A DNA stretch of 64,000 nt, taken from Chryseobacterium camelliae. GTDB lineage: Bacteria > Bacteroidota > Bacteroidia > Flavobacteriales > Weeksellaceae. Shown one piece after another: positions 17,107 through 27,663 of this stretch. The stretch covers positions 558,001-622,000 of the forward strand of contig NZ_JAUTAL010000001.1 of the NCBI RefSeq assembly GCF_030818575.1. Reading direction: 5' to 3'. The first letter of the stretch is position 1. Every line of letters begins with the position of its first letter. The position numbers and the translations under genes are program-made. The notes under the pieces were generated by a model that saw nothing but the letters and a program-made list of their open reading frames with translations, made no database searches and was not told the DNA's origin.

Positions 17107-17376
17107 ATGTACTTAACAACAGAAAAAAAGCAGGAAATTTTCGCTAAGCACGGAAAATCTGCACAGGACACCGGAAGTGCTGAAGGGCAAATTGCACTTT
17201 TCACTTTCAGAATCAATCACTTATCTCAGCACCTTAAAGCTAACCGTCATGACTTCAATACAGAAAGATCTTTGGTGAAGCTGGTAGGTAAAAGAAAAAG
17301 ATTACTGGATTATCTTAAAAACAAAGATATCGAAAGATACAGAGCGATCATCGCTGAATTAGGTTTAAGAAAATAA
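17107..17376 (+). CDS. rpsO: 30S ribosomal protein S15
   Basis: The 89 residues are a full-length S15: 'MYLTTEKKQEIFAKHGKSAQ', 'DTGSAEGQIALFTFRINHLS', 'HLKANRHDFNTERSL' and 'LVGKRKRLLDYLKNKDIERY'. S15 binds 16S rRNA at the central domain junction and is an early assembly protein. It precedes pnp, the classical bacterial order, but here a terminator and a separate pnp promoter lie between them. Confidence 0.97.
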   Translation: MYLTTEKKQEIFAKHGKSAQDTGSAEGQIALFTFRINHLSQHLKANRHDFNTERSLVKLVGKRKRLLDYLKNKDIERYRAIIAELGLRK

Positions 17377-17397
17377 TCTATAAAGATTTTCAAATAA

Positions 17398-17428
17398 AAG
17401 CAATCTCTCAGGAGGTTGCTTTTTTTAT
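17398..17428 (+). terminator. Terminator between rpsO and pnp
   Basis: A 10-bp stem with one G-U pair (17398-17407 with 17412-17421, loop TCAG) is followed by a T-run. Confidence 0.8.
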
Positions 17429-17553
17429 TTGTTTTGAAGTACCATATTAATATACCTGTAAGACCTCCGTTTTCCTTTGCTGAAATGCTAAACCAAACAG
17501 CCTTTTTATACGGATTTTCACCGGGATTACTACTTTTATCCAAATAATTACAT

Positions 17554-17561
17554 TAAATTTG
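17554..17561 (+). promoter_or_regulatory. TAnnTTTG -7 element of pnp
   Basis: TAAATTTG lies 66 bases before the ATG at 17628. It overlaps an upstream TTG that would otherwise extend the reading frame, which supports the ATG start and leaves a leader of about 60 bases. Confidence 0.65.
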
Positions 17562-17627
17562 CAGACGAATTTTAGACGAAATATAATCATTAAAGGCGCT
17601 CAATACGGAGTGCAACACAAAAAATTT

Positions 17628-19952
17628 ATGAGTGTACCTCAAGCAATTACAGAGCTGATTACTCTTGCAGACGGCAGAGAAATCACTATTGAAACAGGGA
17701 AATTAGCAAAACAGGCTGACGGATCTGTAGTCGTAAAAATGGGCGGAACTATGCTTTTAGCAACGGTTGTAGCCAATAAGGAAGCTAATCCGGGAGTAGA
17801 TTTTCTACCGTTAACGGTAGACTACAGAGAAAAGTTTTACGCAGGCGGTAAAATTCCGGGAAACTTCTTCAGAAGAGAAGCACGTCCTTCTGATCAGGAG
17901 ATTTTAACGATGCGTTTGGTGGACAGGGTTTTAAGGCCATTGTTCCCGGAAGATTTCCACGCAGAAGTTCAGGTGATGATTTCACTGATTTCTTATGACG
18001 GACAATCCATTCCAGATGACCTTGCAGGTCTTGCCGCATCATCAGCAATCGCAATTACCGATATTCCTTTCAACGGACCGATGTCTGAAGTAAGGGTGGT
18101 AAGAATCAACGGTGAGCTGTCTATCAACCCGAACTATGCAGATCTTAAAGATTCCGACCTGGACATCATGGTGGGAGCAACTAAAGATTCTATCGTTATG
18201 GTGGAAGGGGAAATGAAGGAAATCACTGAAGCGGAAATGCTGGAAGCCATCCAGTTTGCACATGCTGAAATCAAGAAGCAGGTGGAAGCTCAGGAGAGAT
18301 TAGCTGAAAAAGTAGGTAAATCTTTACCGAAAAGAGAATATAACCACGAAAACCACGATGAAGCCATTCGTGAGAAAGTGTGGAAAGAAACGTATGATAA
18401 AGTATACGAAGTTGCTAAGACCCCTTCAGGAAAAGAAGAGAGGGGAGAAAAATTCAAAGCGGTTCTTGATGAGTTTTTAGCACAATATGTAGATAACCCT
18501 GAAGAGCTGGAAAGAGTAACGCCGTTCGCCAAAGTATATTACCATGATGTGGAAAAAGAGGCGATGCGTAACATGATCCTGAATGAAAAAATCCGCCTGG
18601 ACGGACGTGATCCTGAAACCATCAGGCCAATCTGGAGCGAGATCGACTACCTTCCGGGAGCGCACGGTTCTGCCATCTTTACAAGAGGAGAAACCCAATC
18701 TCTTACAGCGGTAACATTAGGATCCATCAAGGATGCCAATATGGTAGACAGCGTAATGGTCAACTATGACGAGAGATTCTTCCTTCATTATAATTTCCCT
18801 CCATTTTCTACAGGGGAAGCAAGACCTTTAAGAGGAACTTCCAGAAGAGAGGTAGGACATGGGAACCTGGCTCAGAGAGCTTTGGCTAACATGATTCCTG
18901 AAGAAAACCCATACACCATCCGTATCGTTTCCGATATCCTTGAATCCAACGGTTCATCTTCCATGGCAACGGTTTGTGCCGGAACCCTGGCGTTGATGGA
19001 TGCCGGTGTTCAGATTGCAAAGCCGGTTTCCGGAATTGCGATGGGGCTGGTAACCGATGTAAAGACAGGAAAATTCACGGTACTTTCCGATATCCTGGGT
19101 GATGAAGACCACCTTGGCGATATGGACTTTAAAGTAACGGGAACGGCAGACGGGATCACAGCGTGTCAGATGGATATCAAAATCCAGGGACTTTCCATGG
19201 ATATCATGGAAAAAGCATTGATGCAGGCTAAAGAGGGAAGACTTCATATCTTAAATAAAATCACGGAAACCATCGCTGAGCCGAGAGCTGACGTGAAACC
19301 TCACGCACCGAAAATGGTGATGATGGAGATTCCTAAAGACTTCATCGGAGCGGTAATCGGGCCTGGAGGAAAAATCATCCAGCAGATGCAGAAAGATACC
19401 GATACCGTTATTGCTATTGAAGAAGTGGGAGAAATCGGAAGGATTGAGATTTCCGGGGTTAGCAGAGAGAAAATCAACGAAGCGATCGCGAAAATCAACG
19501 AAATTACATTTGTACCGGTTGTAGGTGAAGTATATAATGGTAAAGTGGTAAAAGTAATGGATTTCGGAGCTTTCGTAGCCATTGCCAAAGGTACTGAAGG
19601 ACTGCTTCACATTTCTGAAATCGAATGGTCACGTCTGGATAAAGTTCCTTATAATGAAGGGGATGAAGTGGAAGTGAAATTCATGGGTTACGATGACCGT
19701 AAGAAAATGAAACTTTCAAGAAAGGTATTGTTACCAAGACCTCCTAGACCGGAAGGACAGGGAAGACCTGAGCGTTCTGAAAGATCTGACAGACCAAACA
19801 GACCTGAAGGGCAGAGAAGACCCGAAGGACAAAGGAGACCTGAAGGAGAGAGAGAAAGAAGGCCTGAAGGAGAAAGAAGACAGGAAAGGGAAAGAAGACC
19901 CGAAGGTGACCAGCCTCAGGGAGATCAGAACCCTTCATCTGAAGAAGCATAA
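17628..19952 (+). CDS. pnp: Polyribonucleotide nucleotidyltransferase (PNPase)
   Basis: The protein has 774 residues from ATG at 17628. Domains in order: RNase PH 1 (about 10-145, '[20 protein letters not shown]'), helical linker, RNase PH 2 (about 325-550, with '[13 protein letters not shown]' and the active-site '[20 protein letters not shown]'), KH (about 560-620, '[12 protein letters not shown]') and S1 (about 630-700, '[15 protein letters not shown]'). It degrades RNA 3'-5' phosphorolytically and can polymerise NDPs. The C-terminal 65 residues are a charged RPEG-type repeat tail, longer than in E. coli PNPase. A terminator follows. Confidence 0.97.
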   Translation: MSVPQAITELITLADGREITIETGKLAKQADGSVVVKMGGTMLLATVVANKEANPGVDFLPLTVDYREKFYAGGKIPGNFFRREARPSDQEILTMRLVDRVLRPLFPEDFHAEVQVMISLISYDGQSIPDDLAGLAASSAIAITDIPFNGPMSEVRVVRINGELSINPNYADLKDSDLDIMVGATKDSIVMVEGEMKEITEAEMLEAIQFAHAEIKKQVEAQERLAEKVGKSLPKREYNHENHDEAIREKVWKETYDKVYEVAKTPSGKEERGEKFKAVLDEFLAQYVDNPEELERVTPFAKVYYHDVEKEAMRNMILNEKIRLDGRDPETIRPIWSEIDYLPGAHGSAIFTRGETQSLTAVTLGSIKDANMVDSVMVNYDERFFLHYNFPPFSTGEARPLRGTSRREVGHGNLAQRALANMIPEENPYTIRIVSDILESNGSSSMATVCAGTLALMDAGVQIAKPVSGIAMGLVTDVKTGKFTVLSDILGDEDHLGDMDFKVTGTADGITACQMDIKIQGLSMDIMEKALMQAKEGRLHILNKITETIAEPRADVKPHAPKMVMMEIPKDFIGAVIGPGGKIIQQMQKDTDTVIAIEEVGEIGRIEISGVSREKINEAIAKINEITFVPVVGEVYNGKVVKVMDFGAFVAIAKGTEGLLHISEIEWSRLDKVPYNEGDEVEVKFMGYDDRKKMKLSRKVLLPRPPRPEGQGRPERSERSDRPNRPEGQRRPEGQRRPEGERERRPEGERRQERERRPEGDQPQGDQNPSSEEA

Positions 19953-19972
19953 GATTCTTAACTGAACCATAC

Positions 19973-19999
19973 AAATCCCTCAATTATTTGAGGGATTTT
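19973..19999 (+). terminator. Terminator after pnp
   Basis: AATCCCTCAA and TTGAGGGATT arms (about 19974-19996) with a short loop, followed by TTT. Confidence 0.8.
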
Positions 20000-20475
20000 T
20001 CGTTGCGTGAAAATGTCGGCTTTACCCAAGGGCTAAAGTTCGCAATATTTGGAGCGGTTCAGTTACTTTTTAATGATGATTTAGAAACAATGTATCTACG
20101 AAAAAAAGAAATTTTACCCATTAAAATCCTTCTTCTGAGCTTAGGATTTAAAATATGTTTATTGCCATACATTCAGCAGGACTATAGCACCCAATGAAAA
20201 AAGCAATTGAATTCCAATTCATTGAAATAGGATTGTGTATTATTTTTTCGTACATTTGTAAAACAAATAAAAAGGTGTAAACCTTCTTTCCTCTTGTAAC
20301 GGTTTAGAATTTCCATTTTTCTTCATTCGGTTTTTGTTTGTACAGCTGACGGATTTTAATACAGTTTAGTTTGATTTTACGGCAATAAGCAGGACAGTAA
20401 AGCAGTACACAGCTTTTTATTTCTTTTCGGAAGACGAAAATTTTTATCAGAAACAATTAAATTTTAATATAATAT
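20000..20475 (+). promoter_or_regulatory. Long spacer and probable 5' leader of the cold-shock gene
   Basis: A 475-base gap separates the pnp terminator from the cold-shock-domain gene. TACATTTG at 20251-20258 is the best -7 element, with TTG 15 bases before it, giving a leader of about 210 bases. Long structured leaders are known for E. coli csp mRNAs, where they act as thermosensors; a similar role here is only inference. An open frame at 19988-20197 looks random. Confidence 0.45.
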
Positions 20476-20910
20476 ATGGCGGATTCTTTCTCTAAAAAAG
20501 AAAATTTTAAGAAAAAAGTTCAAAAAGCAAAAGAAAAAGCTCAGAAACGTGAAGAGCGTAAAACGAGCAACAACAAAGGCAAGAGCCTTGATGACATGCT
20601 GATGTACGTAGATGCGAACGGTCAGCTGACTTCCACACCACCGGATAATACCGAAAGAGCTGAAATCGATCTGGATAACATCCAGCTGGGTGCTGCTCCT
20701 ATTGAAGCGGAAGAAATCAGAAAAACAGGAATTATTACCTTCTTCAGTGAAAAAGGCTATGGTTTTATTACGGAAGACAAATCGAAAGAAAATGTATTCT
20801 TCCACAGTAACAACTGTACGGAAATGGTGAAGAAAGGCAATAAGGTGTCATTCGAAAAAGAGAGATCCCCGAAAGGATTTTCTGCGGTTGATATCAAACT
20901 GGTTAAATAA
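20476..20910 (+). CDS. Cold-shock-domain RNA-binding protein
   Basis: The protein has 144 residues. The basic N-terminus (residues 1-35, Lys/Glu-rich, probably helical) is followed by an acidic linker and a cold-shock domain at about 82-144 with RNP1 'KGYGFI' and RNP2 'NVFFH'. The domain binds single-stranded nucleic acids and melts RNA structure. Classical Csp proteins are about 70 residues; this extended form with a charged N-terminus is common in Bacteroidota. It sits between pnp and the RNA-repair island, but is convergent with the latter. Confidence 0.9.
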   Translation: MADSFSKKENFKKKVQKAKEKAQKREERKTSNNKGKSLDDMLMYVDANGQLTSTPPDNTERAEIDLDNIQLGAAPIEAEEIRKTGIITFFSEKGYGFITEDKSKENVFFHSNNCTEMVKKGNKVSFEKERSPKGFSAVDIKLVK

Positions 20911-20931
20911 TCAATATCATTACACCCTATA

Positions 20932-20959
20932 AAATAAAGCTTCGAAAGAAGCTTTATTT
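20932..20959. terminator. Bidirectional terminator between the cold-shock gene and RlaP1
   Basis: A 12-bp perfect stem (20932-20943 with 20948-20959, loop GAAA) has T-runs on both sides. The stop codon of the convergent RlaP1 gene (20954-20956) lies inside the stem. Confidence 0.85.
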
Positions 20960-22039
20960 GTTTTTATACACTTCCTCCCGGATGTTTACCAGGATTATTG
21001 CAGTCTTTTCCAAATCCGGAGTTTCGGGAAGCCGGGAAGTTGAATAGTGGTGCTCAATGGAACGGATGAGATCTTCCGCTTTTTTCATGACATCCTCATA
21101 TGAACGGTTGCCGGCTTTGATGTCCAGGAGTTCGTCCCGGTTAGCCACACGGATATCCAGCGAACCGGTCTTAAAAATCTGTTCGCAGGACTGCAACAAA
21201 CGGATGGTATGCATCATATTCTTGCTGTCGTAATTCTGTCCGTGCTTTTGGTTGACATTATATCGGTCCTCATTCCTTTCAGAAACCCACTTCCAGTATT
21301 CGCGGTAGTCTTTGCAGTACGTGGAATAGGCATCAAGGTTACAGAACAGGTACGCCAGCGGCTTTTCCTCTTTCGGAACCGATGATATGGAAACCTGGTT
21401 GGCCTCTTCATGCCGGATAATCCCTTTGTAACCGAGATCTCCGGACTCATCATAAAAAAGCGCAAACATCCCTTTGGTATGTTCAATGCTTATCAGTCCA
21501 CATTTTTCCTGTACCAATCCATGTTGGCCTCCAAAAAAGGAAAACTCACGCAGCCACTTTTTGAGCGGTACTGAGCCCTGATCATGCAGGATATAGCAGA
21601 AATCCAGGATGGACTTTTTCCCCCGATCCATGGGATTCAGAATTTTTTTATTCAGGCCCTTCGCTTTCCTGATCTGTGAAATAGCATATCCGGCAAACGT
21701 ATCTTTACACAGTTTCGACAGGAAATCTTCCGGCTTCAAAAGATCCATCAGCGGATGCTTCCGGAGGATACAGTCTTCCGGGCTGGCCAGGACTTCCAGA
21801 ATATTCGGATTATTTTTCTGCAACAGTTCCACAAACCTCCCGATTTCATAATAGGTAATGTCATTTGTTTCATTGGAAACCTGTGGTATATGATTCAACC
21901 CGAAAAAGTCCTCTTTCGGCAGATAATACACACCCCGGATATCGGTATCTGAATTTTCTGTAGCCAGCCCGAAAGCACGGCTGCCGGAGATAGCTTCGAG
22001 GAGGATGAGGTTTCTGGATTTTAGCATTGAAGTGGTCAT
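20954..22039 (-). CDS. RlaP-type nucleotidyltransferase (PF10127), copy 1
   Basis: The protein has 361 residues. The DNA-polymerase-beta-like nucleotidyltransferase core begins with GSRAFGL (19-25) and SDTDIRG (30-36), with Asp31 and Asp33 as metal ligands, followed by 'ITYYEIGRFVELLQKNNPN' and 'ILEVLASPED', all typical of PF10127 (RNA ligase-associated Pol-beta-like). The helical C-terminal half has 'KHGQNYDSKNMMHTIRLLQ'. This family is repeatedly found with RNA ligases and is predicted to modify RNA ends before or after ligation. It lies three bases after the small gene at 22043-22234, so they are coupled. It is longer than copy 2 by about 110 residues. Confidence 0.85.
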   Translation of the reverse strand: MTTSMLKSRNLILLEAISGSRAFGLATENSDTDIRGVYYLPKEDFFGLNHIPQVSNETNDITYYEIGRFVELLQKNNPNILEVLASPEDCILRKHPLMDLLKPEDFLSKLCKDTFAGYAISQIRKAKGLNKKILNPMDRGKKSILDFCYILHDQGSVPLKKWLREFSFFGGQHGLVQEKCGLISIEHTKGMFALFYDESGDLGYKGIIRHEEANQVSISSVPKEEKPLAYLFCNLDAYSTYCKDYREYWKWVSERNEDRYNVNQKHGQNYDSKNMMHTIRLLQSCEQIFKTGSLDIRVANRDELLDIKAGNRSYEDVMKKAEDLIRSIEHHYSTSRLPETPDLEKTAIILVNIREEVYKNK

Positions 22040-22042
22040 GAT

Positions 22043-22234
22043 CTAAATATGAATAATATCACCTGGTTTTGCTGTTTTTAATCTTTCAATAATTTCAAGG
22101 GCGTCTTCATGATTATTGCATGGTATTCTTATTTTATTAGGTGGTTTATTAACCCCATTTTCAACAATACAGTTGCCTGCAATAGCTATTTTAATCTGAA
22201 GGGTACCTAATATTTTGGGTCTTACTATTTTCAT
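22043..22234 (-). CDS. Small protein of unknown function upstream of RlaP1
   Basis: The protein has 63 residues, predicted alpha/beta, starting 'MKIVRPKILGTLQIKIAIAG' and ending in 'EDALEIIERLKTAKPGDIIH'. I do not recognise a family. It lies three bases upstream of RlaP1 on the same strand, which points to translational coupling and a role in the same process, perhaps as partner or scaffold. It begins about 140 bases downstream of the Thg1-like gene, so it may have its own promoter or be the tail of the larger operon. Confidence 0.6.
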   Translation of the reverse strand: MKIVRPKILGTLQIKIAIAGNCIVENGVNKPPNKIRIPCNNHEDALEIIERLKTAKPGDIIHI

Positions 22235-22377
22235 CTTTAAAGAAGATCAACTTAATTCAAAACTCTAATTATATAATCTCCCAGTAATGTACAAATATTA
22301 ATCATTGTATAAAACTATCTTTTTAATCAATCTATATCCATTAATGTTTATACTTTCTAAATAAGAATCATTTTCAA

Positions 22378-23145
22378 TCAATGGCTATAAACATTAAAAA
22401 TTGAACTCAAAAATGCTCTATATTCCCCACGCAGTACCAATTCCTTTTCCACAAACAATTCCTTCCTCACACAATCCACCTTTTCATTCGTCACCGGATT
22501 AAAACCCTGCTTCATAACTTCTTTATTATAGATCCCAACGCCGCGTTTCTGCCATAACGGAAGCGTATTGTAATTGATGCCATATTGAAAGAGCAGTTCA
22601 TTTTTCTCGGCCTGTGACATTTTCTCGATCTTTCCGGCGGCTTGTTTTGCGGGGAAGCCATTATTCCGCAAAGTCCAGTAGCAATAGGCGGAAAGAGAAT
22701 TCCGGTGCGCGTCTTCCTGCCGCCAGCAGAAATAATCCAGCAGCATTTCCTGGTTGGGAATCGCTATGGTGCGGCAGTCGAAAACACAGATTTCCTGAAA
22801 TTGCAGGCTGAAAAAGGCACTGGCTTCACCGGCCAATACAGAATTTAGTTTCCGTATTTTTCTGCTGAAGGTCTGGTCGTCTCTATCAATCAATAAAGAA
22901 ATTTCATCACTTTGGGTGTAGCCATAGATTACTTTAAAACCGGTATTAAAAAGATACCTTGCCATATCAATCATTACTTTGCCGAATTTTTCATCAAACG
23001 GTTTTTCCAGGGTAAGCTTTTCTTTGGTCAGTTTCGTGAAGCCTTTTCCGTCCAGTCTTACAATGATATAATTTCCCGGGAGGACATATTGTTCCGAAAG
23101 GCCCTCATTTTTACGCATGACGGCTTCTATTTCTTCAATTTTCAT
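22378..23145 (-). CDS. Thg1-like tRNA(His) guanylyltransferase / 3'-5' RNA polymerase
   Basis: The protein has 255 residues from ATG at 23143-23145. The family signature 'VRLDGKGFTKLTKE' puts metal ligand Asp32 in 'RLDG', and 'YGYTQSDEISLL' gives Asp80-Glu81, the second metal site; 'IRKLNSVLAGEASAFF' matches the helix that follows. Thg1 family enzymes add nucleotides to the 5' end of tRNA in the 3'-5' direction, and bacterial Thg1-like proteins repair truncated tRNA 5' ends using a template. The start overlaps the upstream Pnk gene by 11 bases, showing a compact operon with a 5'-end kinase, which fits end repair. Confidence 0.92.
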   Translation of the reverse strand: MKIEEIEAVMRKNEGLSEQYVLPGNYIIVRLDGKGFTKLTKEKLTLEKPFDEKFGKVMIDMARYLFNTGFKVIYGYTQSDEISLLIDRDDQTFSRKIRKLNSVLAGEASAFFSLQFQEICVFDCRTIAIPNQEMLLDYFCWRQEDAHRNSLSAYCYWTLRNNGFPAKQAAGKIEKMSQAEKNELLFQYGINYNTLPLWQKRGVGIYNKEVMKQGFNPVTNEKVDCVRKELFVEKELVLRGEYRAFLSSIFNVYSH

Positions 23146-23572
23146 AAGGACTGATTTTAAAGGTATTATTGACAATTCTAACATTGAATATTTTATCAAA
23201 GCCTTCTTTAAATCCGGGCTTTTCCAGATCTTTGTATTTGGCTTTTATTCCAATTTCATTGATGGCGTCTTTTCTGTTCCTGTTTCTTTCCAGGCAATCC
23301 TGAATGCTGCTTTCAAAAAAATATCCTATGATTTCATATTGATTCTGTTTCGCAGATTCAATATACTTTTTACGGCTTTCTACGGTTATGTTTGTATTGT
23401 CGATCACCATTTTCGACTGCGTTTCAAAACAATACCGCAGCAACTTATTTTCTTTATTTCGTGTGTTCAGCAAATCCAGGCTGATCCTGATGTGGGATTT
23501 GAAAAAAAGTTCCTTATACAAGGAACTTTTTCCGCTCGCCGGAATCCCGGTAAAGATGATCATTTCCATCAT
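23135..23572 (-). CDS. Stand-alone T4-Pnk-type polynucleotide 5'-kinase
   Basis: The protein has 145 residues of P-loop kinase. Walker A is GIPASGKSS (9-17), 'ISLDLLNTR' gives Asp33 and Arg38 in the place of the T4 Pnk substrate-binding Asp/Arg, and VIDNTN (57-61) is the typical phosphate-acceptor-side motif; lid arginines follow in 'CLERNRNR'. The T4 phosphatase domain is missing, so it would only phosphorylate 5'-OH ends. Start choices are clustered ATGs (23572, 23569). The first ATG overlaps the stop of the ATP-grasp gene by four bases (ATGA), and its 3' end overlaps the Thg1 gene by 11. Confidence 0.85.
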   Translation of the reverse strand: MMEMIIFTGIPASGKSSLYKELFFKSHIRISLDLLNTRNKENKLLRYCFETQSKMVIDNTNITVESRKKYIESAKQNQYEIIGYFFESSIQDCLERNRNRKDAINEIGIKAKYKDLEKPGFKEGFDKIFNVRIVNNTFKISPYEN

Positions 23573-24306
23573 GCTAATTTTTTACTACAGCTTTCCACTA
23601 TAACTTCCAGAGCCTTCTCTGCATCGCAGGCGTACAGCCCGGAACACCATGCCGGGTTGGCCTCAATGAGAGCCCAGCCTTTTCCTTTAATAATCCCAAA
23701 GTCAAGGACAATGGCTCTGGGAATAGTTTCAGAACAGACCTGTATAAAGTCTCTGTAAAATTTGTGCAGGCCTTTTTGTTCATCTTCAGATAACGGGCTG
23801 GCATCAAAACTGTTATTCCGCCAATAAGAAGAATAGGTTTTGATTTCGCTATCCAAAACAAAGCAGCGTACTTCAAGCTCCCATTCTACCACCTCAGAAG
23901 TGAAAACGGATATCCCGGGATCCAGTGATTCAAATCCTGGAATGTCTGTGACACTATCGAAGACTCCTGCTTTAAAGCTTTTAAAATCGGAACACTTGAT
24001 GAAAATGTTTTTTTCGTGTACAAAATCTTTCAGCTGACCGTAAGTGATCTGACGTTTTGTCAATGATTCCGGGATTTCAGAAAGCCAGTTGTCATTTGGT
24101 TTTGTCAAAATCAGGTTGCATTGTTCAGCTACGATCTCAGCATAGATATCTTCGCCATACACTGCCACGACATCCGCACGGAATTCTTCCGGAACATTCC
24201 ATTTTGCATTGAACCGGTTCACTTCGTAAGAGGAGTTGAGTGAAGCCTTTTTCAGATTGTTACTGTCCTCTGTATACATAGGAGACAGTGCGACGATATT
24301 TTTCAT
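23569..24306 (-). CDS. R2K-clade ATP-grasp enzyme
   Basis: The protein has 245 residues. The nucleotide-binding RAGNYA part shows 'IFIKCSDFKSFKAGVF' (102-116) with Lys104 and Lys109/112, the conserved pair of the R2K clade. The metal-binding catalytic part has 'VVEWELEVRCFV', 'RAIVLDFGIIKGKGWALIEA' (Asp202, Glu215) and 'NPAWCSGLY'. ATP-grasp enzymes activate carboxylates with ATP to form peptide- or amide-like bonds, and R2K families are predicted to act in phage-host conflict. Its substrate here is unknown. It lies 10 bases after RlaP2 and is coupled to the Pnk gene by an ATGA overlap. Confidence 0.8.
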   Translation of the reverse strand: MKNIVALSPMYTEDSNNLKKASLNSSYEVNRFNAKWNVPEEFRADVVAVYGEDIYAEIVAEQCNLILTKPNDNWLSEIPESLTKRQITYGQLKDFVHEKNIFIKCSDFKSFKAGVFDSVTDIPGFESLDPGISVFTSEVVEWELEVRCFVLDSEIKTYSSYWRNNSFDASPLSEDEQKGLHKFYRDFIQVCSETIPRAIVLDFGIIKGKGWALIEANPAWCSGLYACDAEKALEVIVESCSKKLA

Positions 24307-24316
24307 ACGATTGTTT

Positions 24317-25373
<1,057 letters not shown>

Positions 25374-25823
25374 ATGAAAAAGTTAATTGTAGCAGCATGT
25401 ATAGCAGGAGGTTTTATCACGGTGTCTGCACAGACCACACTTAAAACCAATACCGGAACGATGAACAGCGGTACGGGAACTATTAATAATGGTACTAATG
25501 GTACGTTAAACGGCAATGGTACTCTAAATAGCGGACTAAACAATAATGGAACGTTGAATACCGGAACCAATAGTACGTTAAACGGCAATAGTACCCTGAA
25601 TACCGGAACCCTGAACAGCAGTGGAAGCCTGAACACTGGAACCAACGGCACATTAAACAGCAATAGTACATTGAATAACGGAACGACCGGAACCATAAAC
25701 AGTAACGGTACGCTGAATAGTGGTGTCGGAACTTTAAAAACCGGGACCAATAGTACTGTAAAATATGGTACAAGTGGTACATTAAATACTAATGGAACGA
25801 TTAACAACGGTACAACAAAATAA
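25374..25823 (+). CDS. Secreted low-complexity repeat protein (T/N/G/S/L-rich)
   Basis: The protein has 149 residues. A signal peptide (residues 1-19, MKKLIVAACIAGGFITVSA, then QTT) precedes about 17 degenerate units of the form [GS]-T-[LIM]-N-x-[GN], such as NGTLNSG, NSTLNTG and GTINNG. The composition is nearly all Thr, Asn, Gly, Ser and Leu with a few Lys. Such short regular Thr/Asn motifs can form beta-helices or amyloid-like fibres, but I do not recognise a family. It lies between the RlaP2 operon and the tRNA-like/rtcB region on the opposite strand. The opposite strand is open only because of its codon bias. Confidence 0.75.
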   Translation: MKKLIVAACIAGGFITVSAQTTLKTNTGTMNSGTGTINNGTNGTLNGNGTLNSGLNNNGTLNTGTNSTLNGNSTLNTGTLNSSGSLNTGTNGTLNSNSTLNNGTTGTINSNGTLNSGVGTLKTGTNSTVKYGTSGTLNTNGTINNGTTK

Positions 25824-25865
25824 AAAAGACCGGAAACGAGAAAATCTAGTAAATCAATAAGCATA

Positions 25866-25895
25866 AAAAATCCTGAAAGCCTTTCAGGATTTTTT
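25866..25895 (+). terminator. Terminator after the repeat-protein gene
   Basis: AAAAATCCTGAAAG and CTTTCAGGATTTTT arms (14 bp) separated by one base, followed by a short T-run; likely bidirectional. Confidence 0.8.
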
Positions 25896-25958
25896 ACTTT
25901 TTCCAAAGAGCCAGTTGATTTTAGCCTGATGATAGAAGATATTGTGTTACATTTTTAT

Positions 25959-26051
25959 AATCGAACCTGCGACACACAACTGGAATTTACAGGAACATTT
26001 TTTGCCAGTAGCGGAAAGTAATTGTTGCTCAGCCATCTGAGCTACTGCCCC
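25959..26051 (-). ncRNA. tRNA-like element downstream of rtcB
   Basis: On the minus strand the sequence opens GGGGCAG-TA-GCTC-AGATGGCT-GAGC, a canonical tRNA 5' half with U8, 4-bp D-stem and GG in the loop. About 50 bases later comes GCAGG-TTCGATT, a T-stem 5' strand and T-loop. The T-stem 3' strand and acceptor 3' strand are missing, and no anticodon arm can be formed. Instead, CAGTAGC near the 5' end can pair with GCTACTG 35 bases on (26006-26012 with 26041-26047). It is either a decayed tRNA or a tRNA-mimic RNA. It begins 75 bases after the rtcB stop on the same strand, so it could be part of the rtcB transcript. Confidence 0.45.
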
Positions 26052-26074
26052 TGCTATATGAATGGTTTTCATGA

Positions 26075-26102
26075 GCCCTGCAGACTTTCACATCTGCAAG
26101 GC
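26075..26102 (-). other. Hairpin between rtcB stop and the tRNA-like element
   Basis: A 10-bp stem with one wobble pair (26075-26084 with 26093-26102, 8-base loop). No T-run follows on the minus strand, so it is more likely a structured RNA part or processing site than a terminator. Confidence 0.5.
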
Positions 26103-26125
26103 CGGGTTATTAGTTTTATGTTAGT

Positions 26126-27577
<1,452 letters not shown>

Positions 27578-27663
27578 TTAATTATTTTTACCGGAAGCGG
27601 GTTACATCATAGGCGCATCAGTTAGCTTTGCTCATTGCCTTCCCGTCCCAAATATCAAACCTT

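Noticed and set aside
19988..20197. 69-codon plus-strand frame after pnp
   Set aside because: It starts inside the terminator and has no recognisable domain or start context.
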